In this document: in pieces, positions 56,785-64,000 of the stretch | Layout of the letters: every line of letters begins with the position of its first letter | How positions within the stretch are numbered: position 1 is the first letter of the stretch | Source of the DNA: Paraconiothyrium sp. Pb-2020 | Lineage: Eukaryota > Ascomycota > Dothideomycetes > Pleosporales > Didymosphaeriaceae | Length of the DNA stretch: 64,000 nt | Reading direction: 5' to 3' | NCBI GenBank assembly: GCA_022419385.1 | Contig: JAJUBI010000005.1 | Location: 3,348,001 to 3,412,000 of the forward strand | Program-made: the position numbers and the translations under genes | Notes under the pieces: generated by a model | Told to the model about the DNA's origin: nothing | Database searches by the model: none | The model's input: only the letters and a program-made list of their open reading frames with translations

Positions 56785-58374
56785 TTAAAACTCATCCATC
56801 AGGTGATCATACGAGGTGAACTGCGTATCATCCATATCCATGAAGTAGGATGGAGGGACTGAGGGGTCCGTGAAAAGCTGCACCGAAGTCTCCAAAGTTG
56901 AGGGTGCGACAGGGCGATGCAACGTAGGAGCCCCATCAAGACTATTGTGAAGCTCTGGCAACGTAAGAGCCCAGTCGAGACTATTGTGAAGCTCTGGACC
57001 ATCGCCGACGGTAGACGTATATTGGCCATATCCATTGTCCGTAGGGAAGGACATGACTGGCTCAGGGGGACTGAACAAGGCGGTAAGAGGGATATTGCCA
57101 ATGCTGCCGTGTGCTAGGACAGTGTGATGTTGCTCTTGGCTAGCATTACCAGGCGATTGATTCTCTGGCTCGCTATTCAACCAAGCGCGGGTTTCCGGCA
57201 AGAGCATACCAATATCAAAGGTTTGGTCATAAGAGTTGCCCTCCAACATGCGACCATCCTCGGGGTATGGCTGGTATGAAGCCACGCCGAAGGGAAAATC
57301 GTGTTCCTCGATCGCCGGAAGCTCTTGTGCGCGGAAAGGCGGCGTCAGCGGCTCGACGACAGGCCTTGGTGGAGTAGACGGACGCATCGGACCTTGGAAA
57401 AGTTGTGCTTTAAAGGATGTCACCGGACGCACAGAATAAGGCGAGCGAGAGACACCCGGAATTCGATGTTCGTCCTCGAAGCTCACCGGCTTGCCCTTCT
57501 CATTATCATGTGCCGGGGCGATATGATCGCGGTCCATAGAGTCTAGGAACGCAACGTCGTGGCTGCTTGCTTGTGAAGTGTTTGAGATGACAGGCAGAGC
57601 TCCGGACATCATGAACTCCTCATCTTCGGGCATTGATCCACGAACAAAGTCGTAATCGTTCTTCTCAGCGTTCTCGAAGCGCACGGAATCATCTTCCAGC
57701 CGACTAAATTGAGGCTGTTTGGCCAGGACGACTTTTCCGCGAGGAGCGGGTGCTGAGTTTTCCTTTGACAGAGTCTTCGTGATCTTCCGGATTCGAGTTT
57801 CTACAGCAGCAACAGTGCGCTGAGGGAACATCGCGGCAATTTCACCCCGGTCGATGTTTGCAGACACAGCATCTTCAACCTTCTGGTCATCCTCTGGAGT
57901 CCAGAGGGCAGCAGCCTTGCTAGAATGACCAGCCTTTAGCGTTGCTATATGCTGTGAGCCCTTTGTCTGAGCATCCTCCACAAGTAGATCTGCGTCCCGG
58001 GAGTTCATACCTTCTAGGTTGCGATTATAACGATGCCGCACAGCATCGGTGGAGCGTTCAGGAAAGAGCGTACGAATGGTTGAGAGGTCGTCGCCGTTGA
58101 TGATTGCTTTATCGAGAGTCTCATCTTCCATAATGGTCCACGGACGGCCACCCTTCAACTCTTGAATTGCCGTCTTGGGGTCGATGGGCTTCCCTGTTTG
58201 AACAATTCGGCGGGCTTTGGAGATGCGGTGTCGCACTGCTTCAGGAGTACGAGAAGGAAAAAGGGCGCAGATCTGAAGAAATTCAAGACCGTCGCGGACT
58301 GCATCTTCAATCTGTGTGTCTTCTCCAGCACGCCAATGTGCGCCACCGTGCGTAGCTGAGCTATTAGGCTTCAT
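56785..58374 (-). CDS. Triple Myb/SANT-like repeat protein, putative nuclear regulator
   Basis: A 529-residue, apparently intronless protein. Three related Myb/SANT-like modules lie in the first 200 residues: HWRAGEDTQIEDAVRDGLEF, then LFPSRTPEAVRHRISKAR; PWTIMEDETLDKAIINGDDL, then LFPERSTDAVRHRYNRNL; and LWTPEDDQKVEDAVSANIDR, then MFPQRTVAAVETRIRKIT. Each has the leading Trp, the Glu-Asp run and a third helix with R-x-x-x-x-V-x-x-R. The rest is disordered and acidic, with SRSPYSVRPVTSFKAQLF and Pro-rich parts. It contains a 13-residue tandem repeat (PELHNSLDWALTL, PELHNSLDGAPTL) encoded by a 39-bp duplication. It ends YDHLMDEF, an acidic C-terminus that may activate. DNA binding is likely but unproven. 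Confidence 0.75.
   Translation of the reverse strand: MKPNSSATHGGAHWRAGEDTQIEDAVRDGLEFLQICALFPSRTPEAVRHRISKARRIVQTGKPIDPKTAIQELKGGRPWTIMEDETLDKAIINGDDLSTIRTLFPERSTDAVRHRYNRNLEGMNSRDADLLVEDAQTKGSQHIATLKAGHSSKAAALWTPEDDQKVEDAVSANIDRGEIAAMFPQRTVAAVETRIRKITKTLSKENSAPAPRGKVVLAKQPQFSRLEDDSVRFENAEKNDYDFVRGSMPEDEEFMMSGALPVISNTSQASSHDVAFLDSMDRDHIAPAHDNEKGKPVSFEDEHRIPGVSRSPYSVRPVTSFKAQLFQGPMRPSTPPRPVVEPLTPPFRAQELPAIEEHDFPFGVASYQPYPEDGRMLEGNSYDQTFDIGMLLPETRAWLNSEPENQSPGNASQEQHHTVLAHGSIGNIPLTALFSPPEPVMSFPTDNGYGQYTSTVGDGPELHNSLDWALTLPELHNSLDGAPTLHRPVAPSTLETSVQLFTDPSVPPSYFMDMDDTQFTSYDHLMDEF
56920..56997 (-). repeat. 39-bp tandem duplication inside the Myb-like coding region
   Basis: Two adjacent 39-base units, 56920-56958 and 56959-56997, differ at only a few positions and keep the frame. 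They encode two copies of a 13-residue unit near the C-terminus of the Myb-like protein. Confidence 0.9.
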
Positions 58375-59387
58375 ATCGTCGAGACACTGCCACCCAGGTA
58401 AAGCTGCGTTGCAGTTTGGAGAAAGACTCTTAGAAGCCGGCCCAGTCGAATGGATGTAACCCAGTCAGGGATTGATCTCGGTTGCGATTCGAAAAGGTAC
58501 TGATTGTGGGTTTGAGTGTGCTTTTGCTGCGAGTGTGTTCACAGGGATTTATATAAGGTAGATACCATGTTTCCTTACATTGAGCGAGCACTATAGTTAC
58601 GTGAAGACTCAGATGGTCCTCTTTGCGTGCCAAGGTATACACTTTCACCGATGAAATTGTGTCGAAGTCACATGGCTTGCACTGAACTGGTTAAGAACCT
58701 ACACAAGCCTCATTATGAGCTAACAGGCTCACGGGCATATCAAAGACTTTGTGGGCACACTATTCTTGCAGTGGTCAGATGCTGCACGAAACACCAGACT
58801 GCCGCGAATGAGTACCTCAATACTATCACCAACGGCAACATTCACCGTAGCTTTCCGAAATCTGTCTCCAACACAAAGTCCTCAACTGCCCAACATGCCA
58901 ACCAAGTCGTCCCAGAGACTTGGTGCAGTATATACAATCTCTAAATCGCGAAATCGGAAAAACCCTGTCCTGATGAAGGTTTCGTACAAACTACTCAATG
59001 AGCACCATATGAATTTGCGCTGTTGCATCGATTTTGTAGACCCCTATCCAAATGTAAAACAAGTGAAAGTTATACGCCCTTTCGAAATTCTTGCAGCTAA
59101 GTGAAAACCTTCTTTAAAAGAATTCAACCTCTCAGCTTAGACCCTCTGCACGGGTGATGCACCGGGCAAAGCGTTAGTCCTATTGGGATGAGCATCTTCG
59201 TTGGTAAGATAAGGCCAGAGGGCTCTCGATGGTTGATCTCTACACTCTGATTAAGACATCAACGCTGATCTGAACAACGATTTACCAGATTCTTCAAGCC
59301 ATCAACTCTTGCTTATATCGCAAAGGTACATTACACAAGTTTATAGTCATTCCATGGTAGCCAACACTGAAAGAATAGATCACGGCA
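58375..59387. promoter_or_regulatory. Divergent promoter region, about 1 kb
   Basis: Separates the Myb-like gene from the plus-strand hypothetical gene. A plus-strand frame with ATG at 58808 (98 codons, ending VKVIRPFEILAAK) is possible but unsupported. Confidence 0.45.
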
Positions 59388-60140
59388 ATGTTCTCTTCCG
59401 GTCTGAACCCAGAAAACTCTGACAGAATTGACCACTGCACATGGCCAGCTGTCGGTGATTCCCAGGACGATGTACTAAATGGCCAATGTACGATTAACGA
59501 TGGCACGGTGTCCGCCTTAGGCATTGTTCCCACCTTTCCGCAGAACCCATCATCCACAGAACAGGCTCACGGCACACTGTCAACTTTCTGGCATCCCATC
59601 CTGGCACTCGATGTGGACCAATCTCAGCAACATACCTCAAAGGAAAACGAAGTCAAAAACGCCAAAGCCGCCGATCGTCGTCAGCGCGCTCAACACCGCA
59701 CTATACTGAAGAGTTCTGTTTCACGTAAGCAGACCAATTACCCTCTTACGCTCGGATATTGGGGCAGCCTAAATTGTGTACCCGACATCTCGCAACTACC
59801 AGTCAGCACCCGCCGAGCACCGAAGCCAGCACGCCGGGTCCATTTCGTTGATCAAACAGAAGTGCAACCGCATGCGCATTTCTTCCCACACCGTCAGCAT
59901 GTCTCGCAAGAGCAGGGATACGAAGCCGGGATCACAGGCTTCCGTGAACAAGCTCAGACTCCTTCGAAATATGAGGTGATCCCTTCATTCGAGTACAATT
60001 ACGAGCCTGTTCAAGGCCCGATCGACGAAGAACGAGATCCTTCGCCATCGAACGAACAAATACTTGACCCCAATATTGATCCTGCCTTAGACTCTATCGT
60101 GTTCCCTTGGCAACTCTACACCAACGGGAAGGCTGGATAG
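59388..60140 (+). CDS. Hypothetical disordered protein with RVxF motif
   Basis: A 250-residue intronless product, mostly polar and low-complexity. Notable segments are WPAVGDSQDDVL, a basic patch NAKAADRRQRAQHRTILKSS, and PAPKPARRVHFVDQTEVQ-like residues around 145-158. The RVHF at 150-153, preceded by basic residues and followed by V-D, fits the RVxF docking motif for protein phosphatase 1. The C-terminus is acidic (EERDPSPSNEQILDP, then DSIVFPWQLY), with a hydrophobic end like a short activation segment. No signal peptide or membrane helix. I do not recognise a family; it lies in a regulator-rich stretch. The ATG at 59388 is the first in frame. Confidence 0.55.
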   Translation: MFSSGLNPENSDRIDHCTWPAVGDSQDDVLNGQCTINDGTVSALGIVPTFPQNPSSTEQAHGTLSTFWHPILALDVDQSQQHTSKENEVKNAKAADRRQRAQHRTILKSSVSRKQTNYPLTLGYWGSLNCVPDISQLPVSTRRAPKPARRVHFVDQTEVQPHAHFFPHRQHVSQEQGYEAGITGFREQAQTPSKYEVIPSFEYNYEPVQGPIDEERDPSPSNEQILDPNIDPALDSIVFPWQLYTNGKAG

Positions 60141-61774
60141 CCAATGGTAACATCTAGACTATCTCAACGTTGTGTGAATTGCGAGGCGGATCTTTGCATG
60201 GTGCTATGGTCGATAGCCTGGTGGTAGAACCAAATCTCGAATGGGGAAAGGAGTGTGCTCCACACATGGTTGAGTGGTTTCATGAGCGGACATTAATTTC
60301 GGTACTTTGATTACTCGATAGATAGGAATTGGACTCTTCGTTCAATCATATTGGCGCAACTGGCCATGAAAGAATTATCTAGTAACCTCGATGAAAGGAT
60401 GCGCGGCTCAAGGTTTCGAACACCAAGAGAGGGAAGAATTGATCATAAGCCTATTGCCAGCGGTTGTATGGTGGTGGTATTTATCACTAATTTCATGATA
60501 CCGATGCGAACTGATGATCATAGCGTCAGTTACTCCAGTCAGATTCGCTATCGCTGGTAAAGAACACAAGTTAAATCTAAATCCGAGATCCTTGGGGAAC
60601 TCGTAAATATGAGCACATCAGTATCTGCTTTACGCTAGCCACAGTTACCGTGCGTAAGGTTCTGTCTTCTAGATTTGGATGTCTTAGCGCGTGGTCGAAT
60701 GATGCGTGGTGTGAAGTGGGGGTCGAACTCCCATGCTGTTCTACTGTGGGCACGACTCATATCACAGTTGCGAGACACGTCCGTAGTACATTACCAAGAC
60801 AGATCTAGAACATGTCCAAATGCACGTCAACAGTCGTACAAGGCTATTCGTCCCTGTGGTCCCAACAGTGCGCATCTCCGTTGCGCATGCATGGTGCATA
60901 CCGTTCGGTGGCACTGCAGCAAAGGTGCGTTATCGACGTTTGCTTGGCAGGAACACGAGGGGACAGATGAATGAAGCGGAATTGATCAGCTACAGCGGAT
61001 CGCTGAGGGGTGCATCGAGAGCGTCCGGGTAGCTGCATTGGCCCACGCCCTGTGGTCCGGGAGTGCTGTGGCATGTGAACAGCAGAAGGCAGCGTGTTTA
61101 GCCGGGTCCACGGGGCGGCGAAGGGCAGGAGGACAGCTGTGTGTTTTGCATGCAGATGAAGGCCCGATAAAGGAGGTTGTCGGGGGGATACAAGAGGGAG
61201 TTGCAGGTCGTGAGACGGCCGTCGTCATTTTCTATGGAGAAGCAGGCGTCCAGAACACGATAAACAGCTGCCCTTCTCCAACGCCCCACCTTAGTAAGCC
61301 GGGCTCCCCCACTACCGCGACTGTGCAGCAAGGCAGATCGTGTGCCGATTCCGACCGAGGCCTAGGGTGCTTGGAGAAAACAGCACCCCTCCTGCACACT
61401 GCCCTCGCTGCGCTGAACAAACCGCCCTCGAGTCCGCCATTGTGCCGCCTGCTTCGCCCCGCTGGAGCAGCTTCAGCCCCACGTGAGCTCGCCGGCGCAT
61501 CCTTTGGCTCCCAGCGTCAGAAGTACCAGGTACGACAGCCACGAGCCGAGTCCGGTGACCGCCCCATTCACCAAGACCCTTTCCGCATGCGTCACCAGCG
61601 GTACATGCTGCGCAGCGCAGAGGCGGCAGCCTGCCCACGTCGCCGCCAAAGCCGACTGACACGCGCGCAGAACGTCGCACCCGCCGCCGTGCCGTATACA
61701 ATAGCCCCAGTGCTATTCGCCGCGCACCCGTCCCGTGATCCCGTCATCAGCCCACGCCTAGGTACCCGCAGCAA
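60141..61774. other. Intergenic 1.6 kb, GC-rich on the right, no supported gene
   Basis: A tRNA-like T-arm sequence near 60715-60735 was examined and rejected. A 264-residue plus-strand frame (61038-61832) starts at TTG and overlaps the next gene's leader; I take it as chance. Confidence 0.5.
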
Positions 61775-63297
61775 ATGCTGCACGTCAACCCGCGCCTCGC
61801 CGAGCTCCCAGGCTGCTCGACGGAGCAACTAGAAAGCCTCGCCCGCAGCATTGAGTCCAAGAAGCAGCGCCTCGAGGCCGACATCGATGCCTACATGAAG
61901 CAGAAGCAGCACGAGCTGGACATGTACCAGCGCGAGGTATGCATCTTTGGTATTTAGCGAGACAGGGACCGGGCTAACTCGGTTAGCTCATTGCACAGTA
62001 CCGTGAAATGGAATGCGGCGAGACCAACGAGGCCGCGAACAGGAATCAGCCATGTGCAGACTCACACAAATCGAGTGCGGCGGCGGATCACGCTCTTCCC
62101 TCACCCGCTCAATCCCCCGAACTGCCTGCTGAATCGTTGAAGCGGGAGGAGAAGGCGAAGCGGACAAAGGTGCACAAGCGGGAGAAGGAGCTGTTTGGGC
62201 TTGTGACGCCCATCTTCTTGCCTCTGCTCGACGCCAGCGAGACCTCCAAGGAGAAAGAAAAGAAGAAGCGGCATAAGAAGAAAGACCCCGCTGACGGGAG
62301 CTCTCCACCGAAACAGGCAAAATCGGAAACGGGAGATGCTGAAGAGATACAGCGCGAGTCAGCATCTTCGAGTCGCTTCAGCGACAAAATGGAGACGGAG
62401 GGTGGCAGCAATATGAAGGACCCACAGAAGGAAAACCAGCCACCAGAAGCCGCCAAGAAGTCGAAACGCCCGACAATCAAAAAGTCCTCGCTGCGACACA
62501 GCGGAGAGAAGCGCCGACGGAAGCGCGTCAGCCTAGTCATAGATGGCCAAACCGTCTTGCCAGCGGACCAAGTCACCGAGTCCCAGCTCATGTCGCCCAG
62601 CGAGACCACTGCCTCCAGCGCCTCCAACTCGACCGTTTCTCTCGAAGACACGATAGACCCGAGACTGATGGGTGGAGAGGACGCTCCCATACATATTTCG
62701 CACCAAGACCCCGTGCACCACAGCCTCGACCTCCCCTCCCATCTCCCCAGCGCCTCGCCCACCAAGCACACCGGCCATACCCTCCCCGGTTCGCCGCGAC
62801 ACTCCCCCATCTACCAATCGCCTCCGTCTCACACACACCTCGAATACGAGCCTCCCCAGTCCACCACACGAACCTACCTCGATCCCTCATCCCCCAGCGA
62901 CCCGACTACGATCCCGCGCCACGCCTCCGCAGCGCCTATTTACGCCGACGCCCTCGAGCTCGCCAACGAACCGGAGGAGGAGTTCAGCACGTACGTCGGC
63001 GGGATTTCAGGATCGGGGGTCGACGATGTCGACCAGACGGGCAGTCTAGGGTATCCGAGCAGTCTGGGGGCGAGCTACATGGAGAGTTATATGCAGAGCC
63101 GGCCGTTGAGCGTAAGGATGGCGGCGGCCGAGAAGGCAGGGTTGAGTGAGGGGGAGAGGAGGAGGTTGGTTAATGGGAAGGAGAGGGAAGAGCAGGAGAG
63201 GAAAGAGAGGGAGGCGAGGGAGGTGAGGGGGAAAGAGCAGATGAAAGAAAGGGATGATGATGATATGGATATCATCGGAAGTATGGAGGACTTTTGA
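61775..63297 (+). CDS. Conserved fungal disordered protein, unknown function
   Basis: A 490-residue product from exons 61775-61936 and 61987-63297 (50-nt intron GTATGC...GGTTAG). The start MLHVNPRLAELPGCSTEQLE leads into a helix or coiled coil (LARSIESKKQRLEADIDAYM, then KQKQHELDMYQRELIAQYRE). A motif, KVHKREKELFGLVTPIFLPL, precedes long lysine-rich stretches that look like nuclear localisation signals (KEKEKKKRHKKKD, EKRRRKRVSLV). The C-terminal GYPSSLGASYMESYMQSRPL with SVRMAAAEKAG, and a charged helix, also recur in related fungal proteins as I remember them. Ends DDMDIIGSMEDF. The function is unknown; a nuclear scaffold is a guess. Confidence 0.7.
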
Positions 63298-64000
63298 GAC
63301 GGGGCACCGAGACGAACGGGCCACCGTTGCGTGTATGCTCTGGGAAACGGGGTATGCGCGAAGAGAGCACGTTGATTCTGATTAGTCAACGATAAAGCGC
63401 TCCGGTACTAGGCGTCAAAGCCAGGAAAACGTCATGTTACTGGTTGGTTTATGTGCTATGTTGCGCTTTTATGAATTGCTGGGTGGCTTTCTGATATATG
63501 CGCTGGCATGTCTTTGGAAGTACCGGTGTGTAGTGTTTGTACATAGCCGATGGAAACGGAAGCGGAATGATGATACGCTAGCATTCTAAAATGGCACCAC
63601 AGCGCACGTTACAATACTGTGTCATAGAGCAGGTTTTCAGCGTACCGCCGACATTCAAGTGAAGAGCCCATCAGACCTTTTCTCTAGCCTAATCATCGCG
63701 GATGCGGGTATCATCCCTGTTCCCTGAGCCTTCATAACCAAGTTTGGCATCCAGAACACCAACTACCACGGTGGGAACGCCGTTGCAACCCGAAGCGATG
63801 CTATATAAATGCCCATGCTGTTAACGAAACTCTCCGCATCGATGTTCTCTCTGCCTTTTTACCAAACAACGCCTGCGCTCTCAGATTGGCCGGACGCCGT
63901 TCTGCAGCAACTTGCAACATATATTCAAAACGCATCGCACTGCTTTCGCGGACGGCTCTAAGCCTGCCCCAAGGGCGCGCCCATGTTCATCCTCGGCTTC
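63298..64000. other. 3' region and window edge; possible start of another gene
   Basis: The last 160 bases carry a TATATAA box at 63802-63808 and an ATG at 63842 opening a 39-codon frame (MFSLPFYQTTPALSDWPDAV, ending CFRGRL). It could be the first exon of a gene that continues past the window. The rest shows no feature. Confidence 0.35.

Noticed and set aside
60700..60780. tRNA-like T-arm (GGGAGTTCGACCCCC on the minus strand)
   Set aside because: The stem pairs badly around the loop, the distance to a possible 5' acceptor strand is too short, and no D-arm or anticodon arm forms.
61038..61832. 264-residue plus-strand frame
   Set aside because: Starts at TTG, is low-complexity by composition, and overlaps the leader and start of a better-supported gene in another frame.

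Overview
The window is nuclear DNA of a filamentous ascomycete (Pezizomycotina; Dothideomycetes is my best guess, not proven). Genes have short introns (about 45-100 nt) with GTAAGT/GTGAGT-type donors and CTNAY branch points. Intergenic gaps are about 0.3-1.6 kb, genes lie on both strands without operons, and the products are typical of such fungi (ITC1, ALG8, a four-RRM Nrd1/Mrn1 protein, PARN, Pex26, Ubp12-type protease, GEF1-type CLC).

Layout. 0-17 kb holds mostly housekeeping genes: a partial ITC1-like chromatin remodeller subunit (-), ALG8 glucosyltransferase (-), an 824-residue RNA-binding protein (+), a 79-residue microprotein with a telomere-like box just before its start (+), PARN deadenylase (-) and a Pex26-like peroxin (+). 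16-38 kb is metabolic and secretory: a membrane-anchored carboxylesterase (-), a haloacid-dehalogenase-like hydrolase (-), a short-chain dehydrogenase (-), a PTH11/rhodopsin-like seven-helix protein (+), a small secreted effector-like protein (+), an amino-acid permease (+), a secreted barrel-type hydrolase candidate (+), a transaldolase-family protein (-), a class III CoA-transferase with an extra degenerate half (+) and a kelch protein interrupted by a frame change (+). 38-51 kb returns to cellular functions: a Ubp12-type ubiquitin protease (-), a retropepsin-fold protein with an altered active site (-), an IAH1-type GDSL esterase (-) and a CLC chloride/proton exchanger (+).

51-64 kb looks more lineage-specific. 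It contains a decayed and an intact copy of a gene that joins one transmembrane helix to three C-terminal C2H2-type zinc fingers, a 102-residue four-exon gene between them, a triple Myb/SANT-like protein with a 39-bp tandem repeat, a disordered protein carrying an RVxF (PP1-docking) motif and a conserved fungal disordered protein. I see no CRISPR array, rRNA, convincing tRNA or intact transposon. The most unusual item is the tandem pair of membrane-anchored zinc-finger genes. All gene models with introns were spliced by eye and need transcript support.
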